Shown in pieces: positions 1-12,396 of a DNA stretch of 64,000 bases. The first letter of the stretch is position 1. Every line of letters starts with the position of its first letter. The translations under genes and the position numbers were made by a program. Source of the stretch: Mucor racemosus (lineage: Eukaryota; Mucoromycota; Mucoromycetes; Mucorales; Mucoraceae); assembly GCA_027405735.1 (NCBI GenBank), contig JAPEHQ010000010.1, positions 186,001 through 250,000 on the forward strand, given 5' to 3'. The notes under the pieces were generated by a model. It saw only the letters and a list, made by a program, of their open reading frames with translations, had not been told where the DNA came from and ran no database searches.

Positions 1-275
1 AGCTGGCCCTTTTTGCATCATTATTCAAGTTAATATTAACTTGCGTGGTAGTTTATCAAGCTGTTATTACTAGATTAGTTAATATTATCGAAAACTGGCT
101 ACAAGGTAAAAAATGCAAAAGCCTCAAAACCTTGGCTGGAGCTTACCCATTTTGATAAAGTTTGTTGTGTGCCACCAAGACTAGTCATTACGGCCGACCT
201 GTGCTGCACACTATATCCTGAGCTGTTGTGCGGTTGTACCCACTGAATATGGCTAAAAAGATGACAAGGTGCACA

Positions 276-800
276 TTGTCGTATATTTTCAGGTTTGATG
301 AATAATACTTTTAAAAGAAACCAATTAAAAAAGAATCAGTAATGAATCAGTTCTTCAGCTGTACAATGAAAACAATATATCGCTTATTTAGATATACAGT
401 AAAGGTATGGCCTATTATATTGATTTGACATTAAGATTCTGAGATGTAATTTAAGACAATATTGAAGCATTAGATCTGCTTGATTGTAAACGATGGATTG
501 AAATGGATTAATCATAATTTAACCGTTCTTGCAGAGCTGGTGAGTTGTCTTGTTTCAATGCTGCGCTAAATGTGCTTGGATGTTGATTTGATAGCTACTT
601 GAATGATTTACCGCTGGGATGAAAGAATATGGTGTCATAATTGAGGTCCAAGCGGTTTTGGTAACTATTGGATTAAACTTCTTGGTACACTGGGAGACTT
701 TTATATCCGATATCAAGAGTTTGCATTTCAGTAAATATCGTAGTCAATAGATTGTGAGATGTATTAATACTCTAGAAGGTGATAATAACGTATAGTACTT
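276..800 (+). repeat. Family A module s1, copy 1
   Basis: About 520 bp starting at tcgtatattttc and ending near the ggtgataa motif around 780. It recurs at 20870-21373 (minus), 28753-29292, 33743-34275 and 36746-37272, with a partial minus copy at 62985-63190. Copies are roughly 85-95 percent alike by eye. On the reverse strand several copies share stretches of a common reading frame, broken by stops, so the module may derive from a gene fragment. Confidence 0.8.
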
Positions 801-1154
801 TAATGCTACAAATTATTATAGTTAAATATGACGGAATATTAATGAATCAGAGAAAATACAAATGGTAAAAAACTGATACCCAATGTGCATCGAGGTCAAG
901 ATTGATAAAAGGTGCATTCATTATGTAGTAAAAATCACAACATTTCGATAGATAGAAATTACAGGACCAAGATGTTGTATTTGCCTCAGGATTTTTAAAA
1001 AGAATTTTAAAAACATGCTTTATCAAACTTAGATGTTAAATACTCACCATATGATATTAGTATCATCTTGTTTTTTATTTACTGATTGCTGTATTATTAA
1101 AAATCAAGCTTTTCATAGTTTATTACAATGACAATAGGCTGTTTCTGATTTTAG

Positions 1155-1395
1155 ATTGGCATTTATCATAAGGCGGGCTGATGATACGTTGTTTGATACT
1201 TTTATAGATGGAATCAGTCAATTTGATTTATGAAATTTTAATGCAAATGCCGAGGAACCATTTGTAAGTACTTAAGTTGGTTCTGGTGAGGCATGGCAGT
1301 GAATAAATTGGCTTGGGACACAGAGGGCAAAAAGGTGGTAATAATAGGTTCCAGTAATGGCCATGTTTATGTTTATAATTTATAATATTGGAGAG
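1155..1395 (+). pseudogene. Captured dynein intermediate chain exon fragment, copy 1
   Basis: Translation gives NKLAWDTEGKKV, then GHVYVY and IGE just before a GTAAG donor; a TTTTAG acceptor precedes the segment at 1154. The pattern (an LWNLN-like stretch, NKLAWD-G-KVAIG, then SDGHVYVYD-GE) is that of the WD-repeat region of cytoplasmic dynein intermediate chain. This copy is broken by an in-frame TAA (1275-1280 region), an extra ATA and a small duplication near the end. Flanking intron sequence is retained, so capture was at DNA level. Confidence 0.72.
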
Positions 1396-1562
1396 GTAAG
1401 ACTAAAACTCAATGTAAATCACCTTTAGCGTGGTAACTATAAAGTAAGACTATATTATCATTGAATAAACTACCACACAATGTTAACATGTATAAAAGCT
1501 TACAGTAATAAGTGGGTGCAGAATCGTAAATTCTTGAAAAAGTTTTCAAAAATCATAAAATT

Positions 1563-2332
1563 TCTTATTTTTAAGACTTACAAGGCTTATAAGCGGAATA
1601 TTAATTGAGAAAATCATTCTTGTCCAGATCTTCAATTTTGACAATTTTTAAATTTTTTTTTCTGATTTTGCAAATCTAGAGTTAATTATACTACCAATTA
1701 TAAAAACAAAAAATATGCACATATACTGAATTTAGCGCTCTATTTGCTCAATAAAAAATAATAAACATTTTAATTGCAAAATATTACATGAAAATCCTTT
1801 AATCAAAAAACCGTTTTTGGGCTAAAAGTACAAACTTTCATTACTCAACATCTAATATTAAGTTTTTATAAAATTTGTATTAGCTATGGCTACAAGTTTC
1901 TCTCACAATGTAGTATATTTAAACGTTGATTTTGGTATCAAAATTTGATTTTTCTGTTTTTTGACGAAAATCATGAGTGTTGGTAAGAGTAAAATCAGTC
2001 TCAAAAATGTCCGCTATAAAGTCTGAATTTTCAAACCATACATGGTTAAATATAAGAAAAGTTTTAAAAAAAACCGCTTTTTTATTTAAAGCCTAGATAT
2101 ATACCATAGTTGGAAAGACTTAGTCGTTCAATCCTGCTATGCTCAATTACGGCGTCGCTCTACGAGCGCGTTTTTGCAACTTTTTAATAGAACTATGATA
2201 TGATAGACGGTTGTTTCTGTTAGAAAATGCATATTTCTATGATAACAGATATTGGCTATTTTGTTTAGTTTATGGTTTGATGCGCTGTAATGCTGCTTTT
2301 ACATTGGCTGAAATGTGCAATTTAGCAGGGTT
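1563..2332 (+). repeat. Family A core, copy 1
   Basis: AT-rich segment present in six copies in the window (others at 4723, 16160, 19320, 30341 and 35771). The inner part, about 1620-2020, is nearly invariant between all six, whereas neighbouring parts differ visibly by substitutions and indels. No convincing reading frame runs through it. Confidence 0.88.
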
Positions 2333-3332
2333 TTAATTGCGCTAAATAATATAAAGTCTTGAAAATCCTTTTCTACATGTGTTGTTTCTCTCTTTTTGTT
2401 TTCATATTCCAAGGGTATTATTCACCACCGTTTGATAAGGCATATCAGATTATCAAACTGATATTCTTTTCTTTTATCTGAATACGCATGCTAGCATAAG
2501 GGACTAATGTTTTTAGTATAGGTAGCAGTCGTTATATTAGAGACTGATATTTTCATTTAACCGCATTTTAGGATCAAATATCATTATTTACTACTGTATT
2601 TTTGTACGTATTTCCTGATTTCCAGACCAAATCCAAGGCAATAATATTTATATCTAATCAATGAAAAGCTAGAACTGGCTACAAACTTATGAAAAGTTCC
2701 AGAAAAATGATAAAATTTCAAATAATATAGAATAATAGAAAGAAAAAAAAGAATAATCTAATGTTTTATATAATAACCATAGCTTTGATTGTAGATACTA
2801 TATACTTGAAAACGAATCTTTTTACAGCTGACAATCGTAAACTGAAATAGTAAGTTTGTTACGCCAGGAGATTATATTAATCTCAAAGCTAAAATATGTA
2901 CTAAATCATTTAATAAAAATAAAGGAAAACTGTTATAAAATGAAAGAGCACACTAAAACTAAAGAACTTTATTATAAGATCGAACCATCTTCTTTTATAT
3001 TCACATTCTCTAATTATATGACCTGTTTAAATGAGTCTATTTATATATATTCATATATCCAATCAAGTCTAGGTGACACACACTAGTTCCATATTCCTGC
3101 ATACACGGAGCTTCATAACATAATACACAGCAATGTAGAACTTAACATATCAAACTGTGTCGTAATCTTAACCAAGGAATGCACCCAGATCTGTGGATGC
3201 AACAAAGTTTAAAGAAGGTTAATTTGTATAAATGTTATGTATGACAAAGTAACATTTATATTCTTAGATTTGTCTTGCATATAAATTTAAGCAATAAGTG
3301 TTATTTAAGTTTTTGCTCGAGCAAAAACCATC

Positions 3333-3484
3333 CACTATGAAGAAAAAATCTCTTAATTCTCTTAATTATGCCGCATTATTAAGGAAAATAAGACAAAATT
3401 TAAAAAAAAATAAGCAGTGAAAATTTTCTTATTTTCCTCAATGTGGCACAATTAAGAGAATTAAGGGATTTTTTCTTCATAGTG
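3333..3484. mobile_element. 152-bp hairpin MITE, left-arm copy
   Basis: Begins CACTATGAAG and ends CTTCATAGTG. The two ends are imperfect inverted repeats over about 65 bp (CTTAATTCTCTTAATT is shared by both), leaving a loop of roughly 20 bp. Related family A copies near 29695 and 35127 have an uninterrupted caacaatggttttt at this place, so they represent the empty site. The duplicated target looks like AT, but the exact element ends are uncertain. A perfect 18-bp palindrome (tttttgctcgagcaaaaa) lies just outside at 3311-3328. Confidence 0.75.
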
Positions 3485-3689
3485 ATATTGTTGCTGTAAA
3501 CATTATAGCTATAAACATATTTACAAATAATGATGACTGTAAATATATTGGCTGTTACATGCATTGCTCTAAATCAACAACGTATTGAATTGTATTGTCT
3601 ATAATCTATATCAATAAAAGCAAATGTAATTTAAAAACACATTCCAATAAAAAATGCAATGGAATTTTGAGAACGGCACGATGCTGATA

Positions 3690-4005
3690 TACAAACCAAT
3701 TTGTGCCCATACGATCAGCTCATTATGCTTATGGTCAGATGTCTTATTATGCACAAATAGGGATAATGATATGCTTATGGGCAGTTCTACTGTTATGCAT
3801 ACATGGGATTAATGTCATGCACATGGACAGAAGCTATAATTCTGAAAATACAGGCTTAGCATTGTACTCGTGTGCAGTTTCTTTTGTTGAGCCCATGTGC
3901 ACCTTGTTATCTTTTTAACCATATTCAGTGGGCACAACAAACCAGGCTACTACATTGTGTAGCCCACCTGGGCACAATGAAATTATCTTGTGCAACACAG
4001 GTCGG
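3690..4005 (+). repeat. Family A module s2, copy 1
   Basis: About 315 bp, richer in G and C than its surroundings and full of tgtgc/gcaca motifs, running from ttgtgcccatacgatc to the cggccgt near 4005. Inverted copies lie at 17640-17962 and 34610-34925, a shorter one at 29280-29490, and pieces at about 175-275 and 21385-21510. It may be an independent short element; the cggcc-containing end recurs at 63190 as cactacggcc. Confidence 0.7.
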
Positions 4006-4317
4006 CCGTGTTAAAACTACAACGGTTAAAAAACTGATACCGAATGTACATCGAGGTTGAGATTAATAAAAAGTGCATTCAATGGATAGTGGAAATCGCA
4101 ACATTTTGATGCATATAAATTAAAGGACCAAGATGCTGTGTTTGCCTTAGAATTTTTAAAATGGTTTAAAAGCATACTTTATCAAACTTACTTAGATGTT
4201 AAATACTCATTATACGCTATTAGTATCACCTTGTTTTTTATTATTTAATTGCTTTATTATTAAAAATCAAGCTTTTCATAGCTTATAACAATGACAATGG
4301 GATGTTTCTAATTTTAG

Positions 4318-4545
4318 ATTGACATTTATCATAAGGCGTCTAAGAATACGTTTGATACTACTGTTGTAGATGGAACCAGTCAATTTAATTAATGGAATTT
4401 GAATGCAAATATCGAGGAACGATTTGTAAGTACTTAAGTTGGTTCTGGTAAAGCATTGAATAAATTGATTTGGGACAAAGAAGGCAAAAAGGCGGCAATA
4501 ATAGGTTCCAATGATGGCCATGTTTACGTTTATGATATTGGAGAG
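4318..4545 (+). pseudogene. Captured dynein intermediate chain exon fragment, copy 2
   Basis: Same fragment as at 1155-1395, in the second unit. It reads VVDGTSQFN, then WNLNAN, then LNKLIWDKEGKKAAI and SNDGHVYVYDIGE directly before GTAAG at 4546. An AATTTTAG acceptor precedes it. It carries the stop TAA shared by the copies, a second TAA in place of the Leu codon before WNLN, and one extra ATA codon. Confidence 0.72.
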
Positions 4546-4722
4546 GTAAGAATAAAACTCAATGAAAATCACCTCTAGCTCATTAATTATCAAGTAAGGT
4601 TATATTATCATCCAATAAACTACCATACAATATTAACACGTATAAAGATTTACAGTAATAAGCTTGAATCAAGTGAGTACAGCATTGTAAATTCTTGAAA
4701 AGTTCTCAAGTCTTATAAAATC

Positions 4723-5492
4723 TCTTATTTTTAAGACTTACAAGGCTTATAAGCGGAATATTAATTTAGAAAATTATTTTTGTCCAGATCATCAATTTTG
4801 GCATTTTTTAATTTTTTTTTTTTTGATTTTGCAAATCTAGAGTTAATTATACTACCAATTATAAAAACAAAAAATATAGACATATACAGAACGTAGCGCT
4901 CTATTTGCTCAATAAAAAATAATAAACATTTTAATTGCAAAATATTACATGAAAATCCTTTAATCAAAAAACCGTTTTTGGGCTAAAAGTACAAACTTTC
5001 ATTACTCAACATCTAATATTAAGTTTTTATAAAATTTGTATTAGCTATGGCTACAAGTTTCTCTCACAATTTAGTATATTTAAACGTTGATTTTGGTATC
5101 AAAATTTGATTTTTCTGTTTTTTGACGAAAATCATGAGTGTTGGTAAGAGTAAAATCAATCTCAAAAATGTCCGCTACAAAGTCTGAATTTTCAGACCAT
5201 ACATGGTTAAATATAAAAAAAGTTAAAAAAAGTGAAACGCTTTTTTATTTAAAACTTAGATATACCATAGTATAAGAGACTTAGCCATTCAATCTTGCTA
5301 TGCTTAATTACGATATTGCTCTACGGGCTCTCTTTTGCAATTTTTTAATGAATCTATGATATGACAGCCGGTTTTTCTTGTAGAAAATGCATGTTTCTAT
5401 GATAACAGATATTGCTTATTTTGTTTAGTTTATGGGTTGATGCGCTGTAATGCTGCTTTTACATTGGCTGAAATGTACAATTTAGCAGGATT
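4723..5492 (+). repeat. Family A core, copy 2
   Basis: Second core in the left arm, offset about 3160 bp from copy 1. It ends at tttagcagga, after which a roughly 525-bp stretch found in the first unit is missing and the sequence resumes at ttgttacgccagg. Confidence 0.88.
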
Positions 5493-5898
5493 GTTACGCC
5501 AGGAGATTATATCAATCTCAAAGCTAAAATATGTACGAAATCATTTAATAAAAATAAAGGAAAACTGTTATAAAATGAAAGAGCACACTAAAACCAAAGA
5601 ACTTTATTATAAGATCGAAACGTCTTCTTTTATATTCACATTCTCTAATTATATGACTATTCTAAAATGAGTCTATTTACATTATATATATATCCAATCA
5701 AGTCTAGGTGATACACACTAGTTCCACATTTCTCAATACGTACAGTATAAATTGAGCTTTATAACATAATGCACAACAATGTAGAACTTAACATATCAAA
5801 CTATGTCGTAATCTTAATCAAGGGATGTACACAGACTTGTAGACGCAGCACATATAGCTAACGGCAAATTTTTAGTGGAAACTGATTCATCAGAATAT

Positions 5899-6058
5899 GT
5901 TAATGTTAAATAAAACTAGAAATTTAATCAAGTAAAGAGATATCATTTATTAAAAGAAAATAAAGAGGGTTTATATACTAATTGAGTTGAAGGAGATGAT
6001 AATGTGATAAGGATTATAGGTGTTATCTATTATACTAATATGGCATGGTGGCGGAACA
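5899..6058 (-). mobile_element. LTR-like segment (possible solo LTR), left arm
   Basis: Read on the minus strand, it starts TGTTCCGCCA and ends CATTAACA (TG...CA with short terminal inversion TGTT/AACA), contains a TATATAAACC box followed by AATAAA, and is 160 bp long. This is the usual design of a short fungal LTR. I find no target-site duplication around it, and the matching copy is part of the arm duplication, so the call is tentative. Confidence 0.35.
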
Positions 6059-6217
6059 TCATGCTGGAACCGTGGTTTCATTGATCTTTCTAGCTAAATT
6101 ATAAGGATCAGGAAGCAGGAGCCCATGCAAAAAAAATGAGGTTTTGTGGCATGGTATAATAGACCATTTTGAATTAGAAATAGCGCTAAATCAACCAAAC
6201 CAGCATAAATGGCAATG

Positions 6218-7806
6218 AAAACAACCAAAATTAATGACAAACGTCCTCTCTATGTATAATCAGAGTGGTAATACAATGTGTTCTACATCTATTTTTCAAA
6301 TAAACGTTAGATTTTAAATATTGATTTAATTCATTGTAAGCAACAAAGCTATATACTACTACAAAATTGCGTTTCTTGAATGAGTTGCGTTATTAGATGG
6401 TCAGCAATTATTAAAAATATGGTATTATTAATAAAACTAGATTTAGGATACATTATTGGCCTAAACTCAAATTTCAGGAGCAAATGCTTATATATATATG
6501 GTTTGCTGTCAAATTTCAAAGTATTCTTGTTTGGGCATTTCTTGAACCATTGTTGGTAAAATGAATGTAAAAATGTATTCTCTTGACGGTAATTACACTT
6601 TATTCAGCCGTATGCTTGTATATCTACATGATATAAAGCTTACCAATTGACCATGTACACTTTATGAAGGACTATTTTGTACTGATTCATATTCTGGCTT
6701 ATTCTATACGTAATATTTAGCGAACAGTTTAGTGCATTTTTGGATTATAACATGTTGAGAATCATTTTTAAATCATGTACATAATTTTTTATTCGCATAT
6801 TCGTATGTATTTCTTTGTAAACCCTTATCAAAATTATTATAGTTTCACATCCTCAACTCCAGGTAGGGGTATAGTCTCTGAAATTGATAATTCCTTCAGG
6901 TGTGATCTACAAAATAAAAAACAACAGCACATTATCGGCAATGCCTAAAATATATACTCTAAAAATATAACGAAAATTAATGAGGTTTTCATTCAATAAT
7001 ATCTTTTCATAATTGATATAGCTGAAACTAGTGGTTTTGATAGGCCCACAATAACGATTTCATTTGATTTTTCTTCACTGATCGTTGTATTTTACCGCAT
7101 AGATATATGTTGTATGATGTTTCCACTTTCAAAAACTGTGGAAATGGGATATCAGCAAGCTCTGACTACAAATTGAATGCTGTAAAGCTAGAATCTTCGT
7201 TACCATAACTCTAACATGTATAAAAATTGTAAATTTGTATCGGATGCTGCATGTAATTACTGTTACCAAGTAATTAGCATGTTGTTTAAATTATCATATA
7301 TATATAAACAAAATGATGTGGCGCAGAACTCATAAAAAAATAGTATCATTATAGTAAGACTACTATGGTATGCATGTGGTTATTCATGATACCAAGAACT
7401 TGACACTTGCATGAAAATAATATATGTTCAGAATGATATATTGTGAGCTTTTCGTTTTTCTTTAATTTTTTACACTCATACTGTACCCACATTTTTTTTT
7501 TCAAATGAGTAATAATAACTAAAATTTTAAATGGATGTATACAATGTAAATTATATACCTGCAATTCACAAGAGGGAATTTATCTTATACATTAACTAAC
7601 TAGTTTTTAAATGCTAAACATGCCAATTTATAAGCTGTAGAGCCTATTCACTTCAAAAACATACAGACATAAAGCATAAGCCTACATCAAATTCAACTTT
7701 ACCATATCTGCAAATATCTTTTGAGGCACTCAGGCAACCACTTCGGAACTATACAGTTAAACAAGGCAGAAGCTTAATGCCAATTTCTGTTGATAAAGAA
7801 AAAAAT
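6218..7806. other. Intergenic DNA, no supported gene
   Basis: Single-copy AT-rich DNA inside the inverted repeat. Only short chance frames are seen. The end, 7690-7806, reads openly in a frame that may belong to the decayed gene that follows. Confidence 0.6.
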
Positions 7807-8359
7807 AAAGTTAAATACACTTAGACGCGAGGCTTTGAGTATGAAAAGAATATGCTTTTCAAATCAATATGCATCATTTTTACAGTTAGATGCTGAATTA
7901 ATCAAATAGAGGCGATACTTTTCATTAGAAGGCTCGGTCAATGTAACTTTTTACTTTTCAAATAGAAGCTTGATTGGAAACCTCAATTGGAATACAGTCG
8001 AAGTTTGCGTTAAACACACATTGGATAAATATGTCGGTGCCGAATGGTTTTTCGTAAACCATGAATTGTTGCCAAGATTACTCACAAAAGTACCATATGA
8101 AGCACAACAAAAGCATTTTATTTCTTTAATTACACATAGAAAATCCCAGTCGTGGAGACAAGAAATTACCATATTTGTGGTCTTGTTATCAGCATTTGGT
8201 GAGGGTTTACTTCCTCCAACTTCCAAAGAGGGCCATGCATGTTTACCAAGTGAATCTAGGGTTGATTTGTTCTTTAATACTACATAAATCATGGAAGTTG
8301 ATGATAATGATGATAACGGTGATGATTCAAACGACGAATTTTATGATGTTGAATAATGC
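7807..8359 (+). pseudogene. Decayed protein-coding fragment, unknown family
   Basis: One plus-strand frame is nearly open from 7811 to 8359. It is interrupted by TAG at 7907-7909 and TAA at 8285-8287, and runs on across both: LDAELIK*RRYFSLEG in front, and after the second stop an acidic tail MEVDDNDDNGDDSNDEF ending at TAA 8357-8359. The longest uninterrupted part is 125 codons and has ordinary protein composition (for example VGAEWFFVNHELLPRL). Upstream, the open frame VKQGRSLMPISVDKEKNK near 7760-7815 lies in a different frame, so a frameshift or lost intron is likely. I do not recognise the family. The antisense ORF over the same bases is probably a shadow. A degenerate gene is the simplest reading; an expressed gene with unusual introns cannot be excluded. 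Confidence 0.45.
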
Positions 8360-9850
8360 AACATTTTTTCTTTGTTTTTACGTATAATTTAATAGTAATA
8401 AACTACGTTTGTTTCTTTTTTTAATGAGTAATCAATTGCATCTACACCTGATCCCAAAGCTTCCCATAAATATCACGTATTCATCTGATTTTGGATTAAA
8501 TGGCGTTACTGTAAATTTTGATTTGTTAAAATGAGCTTTTTTGATTTGAAAACAACTTGATGCGATAAGGATCAAGGTTTTCAGCATATATTGTAAAATT
8601 CAACCACTGACATGTAACCGATGAATTGATACATGGAAGCACTTGTTATTGTGGCGGGTTGCTAAATGACATCTCCATCAAACTGACAGCATATCACAAA
8701 AATTTTTGCAAATTTTTTTGCTAGTTTTCAGTCGTAATATATTGTTTCCAGCTGTAGTACACAATAAATTAACAAATATTAATGATGGCTTTGTAACATT
8801 TAATTACATTATGAGTGTATGATTATATACCTTTGTACAGGTTAAATTCAATGCATTTACAGTATTCCTTGTTGAATCGGAGTTTATGAATACATCTACT
8901 ACAGCAACTAGATCAATGTGTCTAAACATTCCTTATATCAAATATACCTCCAATACAGATTACAAAAAGTGAGAAGAGTTTACGTAGTTAGCTCGGGTTA
9001 CATTATTTACATATGGTCTTGCTTTTATCATTTTAAACAACAAATTTTAAATAAAAAACCCGTGGCATCTGAGTTCGCAGGTGTTGGCTTTAAAGAGTGT
9101 TTTTTTAGATGTACACCATCTAAATGTTACTAAATAAAGGCCATAAATCAAGTTTCAGATACTTAGTAGAATACTCGAGCGTTTTCTATTTTGACATTTT
9201 ATGAGTATTCGTTGTGATATGAATCTAAAAATTTTTGAAAAAAAAAAAAAAATCAAGTGTACAGTAATACACCTATTTTGCGGAGCATAGCATGCCCATA
9301 AAAAATTATACAGGATAAAGATTTATCATGACAATTATCAAAAGCACAATTGCATGTACAGTAGGCTGTATGAGTATATAAGTTGGGGCAATGTCAATTA
9401 AATGTGTGTTCTTTAAGACTTCCATTCATAATCACACATAAACACATGGTGACAAACAAATGATATTGCTATATTAACAAGTTTTACCCCTTTTCGACAT
9501 TATATTTGACTGATTGGACATAATTTCATTCAAAGTTGACCTAACTTTCTTGTCAGGCCTTGATTTCTTTAGATGACTAAAAACGAATGAAATTTCATGA
9601 CTTGGATTTCGGAAAAAATAGGGCTCCTAGAAAGATCAAATCATAGCAACCCTACTGCAGGAAGAGATCCAGTAATTGAACAAAGAAAGACCGAGATGCC
9701 GCTGATTTTGAATCACAGTGTGGTTGAAGAAAGACCAAAAAAATGATTAGGGTTTAAGAATAATTCCCTCAGTTAATCCTTTTTTCCACTACTCCTTCTT
9801 TCTCTTTTTTTTGTTTTATTTTCTAAAACTAGTTTTATTGTCGGAAGAAT
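8360..9850. other. Intergenic DNA, no supported gene
   Basis: AT-rich DNA with only short chance frames. It ends in a pyrimidine-rich tract (9779-9830) directly upstream of the zinc transporter start, probably its core promoter or 5' leader. Confidence 0.6.
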
Positions 9851-11310
9851 ATGTCCAAGTCAGTTGAAAGAGAACCACTCTTAGACACACAAGCAACAGG
9901 GGGTTCAGTAGTATCCTACACAGTGACTCAGCAAAACTGTTCGAATGTTACCCTTAAAGACCGTTCAGCAGCTCGATCCACAAAGAGAAAATTATGGTTT
10001 GCCGTTTGTTTGGCATGCTGTTTCTTTGCTACTGAACTAGTAGCAGGTTATTTTGCTAATTCTTTAGGTAGATTACACTATTTATTTTATTTTTTTGTTT
10101 CTAAGCAATGTCTAACCTAAAATTTTTCTATATGGACTATTGATTAGCTTTGATGTCCGACGCGTTTCATTTATTATCAGATGTGGCCAGTTTTATAGTT
10201 GCATTGGCAGCCATCTATTTAGCAGAGAAGCCAGCAACCAAAAGTAAGTTTGAGTTTTTTGATAAACAAGATGAAATATTGATTTCCCCCTTAAATTCAA
10301 TAGGACATTCATTTGGCTTTCATCGTGCAGAAGTGATTGCTGCCCTTGTTTCCGTTTTAACAATCTGGGTTCTTACAGGTTTCTTGGTTCATGAAGCCAT
10401 TCAACGTATTAGAAACCCTCAAGTCATCAATGCTAAATTGGTAGGAATAACTTTAAATTTGTGATTTGTTTGTATTATTTGGCTAAACAGAATGTTATAG
10501 ATGTGTGTTACTGCTGCCATCGGTGTCCTTGTCAACATTATGTAAGTGTTGTTTAAAGTTTCATGTGTTTGAATTATTGTTAATATTTGTGTAGTTTGGC
10601 TTATGTATTAGGTGGACATCATCATGGTCATTCTCATGATGAAGAAGAGCATACACATTCTGAACATGAATCAGGCAATCATACTCACAAGGTAAAATCC
10701 CTAAAATATTTTTATCTTTTGGGTTGTTTTAGATACTGAATATATTATTATTTAGGAAGCCAACATCAATCTTAGAGCTGCTGCTCTTCATGTTCTTGGA
10801 GATTTATTAGCCTCAGTTGGTAGGAATGTTGAAAAAAGGAATACACATGGCAGAAAACTAAATATCTTTTCCTAATTAGGTGTTCTTATTTCATCTATCA
10901 TACTTATCTTTAAACCTGAAATGACAATTGTCGATCCTTTGTGTACCTTTTTCTTCTCAATTTTGGTTTTATGGACAACTTATCATCTTGTCAAAGATTC
11001 ATTGGCAGTGTTGATGGAAGGCGTGCCTGGAAATATTCATCCTGATTTGATTGAAAAGTCCTTGTTGGATGTTCCTGGTGTCATTGCAGTTCATGATTTA
11101 CATGTTTGGACCTTATCCCCCGGTAAATACTCTTTAACCGCTCATATTACCATTGATCATAATTCAAGCAATTATGACGAAATTTTGTCAAAGGGACAAC
11201 ATATTGTCTGTGATGTATATGGTGTTCATCATTCCACACTTCAAATAGAATCTGAACAAAGCTCATTTACTAGTCATTGTAATCCTGAATTATGTGCCGT
11301 TAGAGCTTAG
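9851..11310 (+). CDS. Zinc transporter, cation diffusion facilitator (CDF/SLC30) family
   Basis: Predicted 360-residue membrane transporter that would move Zn2+ out of the cytosol, probably into a vacuole or secretory compartment, by proton antiport. Seven exons join in phase: 9851-10067, 10148-10243, 10304-10440, 10501-10541, 10595-10691, 10756-10819, 10880-11310, all with GT-AG introns. TM2 carries the metal site DAFHLLSD and TM5 carries ALHVLGD; two HxxxD pairs are typical of zinc-selling CDFs rather than manganese ones. Between TM4 and TM5 lies a histidine-rich loop (GGHHHGHSHDEEEHTHSEHE), the usual zinc-sensing segment. The C-terminal domain contains VHDLHVWTLSPGKYSLTAHI and a CNPELC end like the ZnT2/3/8 subgroup. 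Yeast ZRC1/COT1 are the functional parallels, but I cannot decide orthology, so no symbol is given. It lies inside the inverted repeat, upstream of GUT1 on the same strand. Confidence 0.93.
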
Positions 11311-11717
11311 ATTCAAGATTTTTTATACACATGTTGCATTTTACCTTTTTACTTTAATCTATAAAAACTATCTTTTTTTTTTTCTATTACATTATTATTC
11401 ATCATTCTTGTCAATTTTTTTTTTTTTTTTTTTTTTTGACAGCTTTATTGGTTATAAAAAAGAGCTTAATTTTACAAGCTAAAAAATTACATCATTTCTC
11501 TATGATCTTTACATGAAAATATTGACATCAAAATTTCTGCATTTACACTAATATGAATTTAGCCAGCATATTTATTGTCTTGGTTTGTTACACATGTAAC
11601 AAATGAAATCCATTCTCACACATACTGAAAAGTATTTAAATGCTTTATTTTCCCTTTTTTCCTTTCTTCCTTCCCTTATAAGAATTTTTGAAACAAAAAA
11701 AGAAACAAAATAAAAAA
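11311..11717. promoter_or_regulatory. Intergenic region between zinc transporter and GUT1
   Basis: About 400 bp holding the zinc transporter 3' end (long T tracts at 11410-11437) and the GUT1 promoter. A CT-rich tract at 11645-11680 and an A-rich leader immediately before the GUT1 ATG are visible. No specific operator is claimed. Confidence 0.4.
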
Positions 11718-12365
11718 ATGACACAAAATCAATTTATAGGTGCTATTGATCAAGGCACTACATCAACGAGATTTGTTATATTCGATCAAGAAGGAAAACT
11801 AATTACATGGCATCAAATGGAATTTGAGCAACACTATTCACACCCTGGGTACATAGCATATTTTCATAAATCAATGTAGTTTTCTAACGCAAAATTAGCT
11901 GGGTTGAACATGATCCCTACGATATTTTAGCTTCTGTTGATACATGTATTGAGCATGCTGTTCGTAAATTAGGATTAATGGGATACGATAGCTCCAATAT
12001 TGAATGTGTTGGAATTACAAATCAGCGTGAAACAACTGTTGCATGGGATAGTGAAACAGGACATCCGCTTTGTCCTGCTATTGTTTGGAGTGATAGTCGT
12101 ACTTCTCATACTGTACAAGAATTAGCTAATCAATCTCACTTACCAAAAGAACAACAGGGTATTGAAGCTTTACGTGAAATTTGTGGTTTACCAATAACTA
12201 CATATTTCTCAGCTGTTAAATTAAAATGGATGATGGATCATGTACCTGAAGTAAAAGAAGCGCATGAAAACAATCGCTTACAATTTGGTACAATTGATAC
12301 ATGGTTAATTTATGTATGTTTATATTTTGTATAAAAGATTTGCAGTTTATTTATTTGTATTTACA

Positions 12366-12396
<31 letters not shown>

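Larger units (their letters stand above)
1..6217 (+). repeat. Left arm of a ~6.2-kb inverted repeat
   Basis: This whole stretch reappears in reverse complement at 15433-21690; position x pairs with about 21652 minus x (21690 minus x at the outermost end). Sampled stretches agree at roughly 97-99 percent by eye. The arm holds two tandem family A units (offset about 3160 bp), each with a dynein gene fragment and a conserved core, plus a MITE and an LTR-like segment at the inner end. Similarity stops just after the gcaatg at 6212-6217. The outer end lies at or beyond the window edge. Compared with the right arm, the left arm lacks 39 bp after position 206. The second unit lacks about 525 bp present in the first (2335-2855). 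No convincing intact protein gene is present. Confidence 0.93.

Noticed and set aside
2856..3918. Small ORFs repeated in both arms (2856-3086, 3703-3918 and mirrors)
   Set aside because: They are identical only because the arms are duplicated; other family A copies do not keep the frames open.
4276..4593. 105-codon ORF (also its mirror at 17059-17376)
   Set aside because: It is the antisense of the captured dynein exon; the sense strand has the recognisable protein text and splice sites.
7951..8292. 113-codon minus-strand ORF
   Set aside because: Overlaps the plus-strand relic, whose composition and acidic tail look more protein-like; only one of the two can be real.
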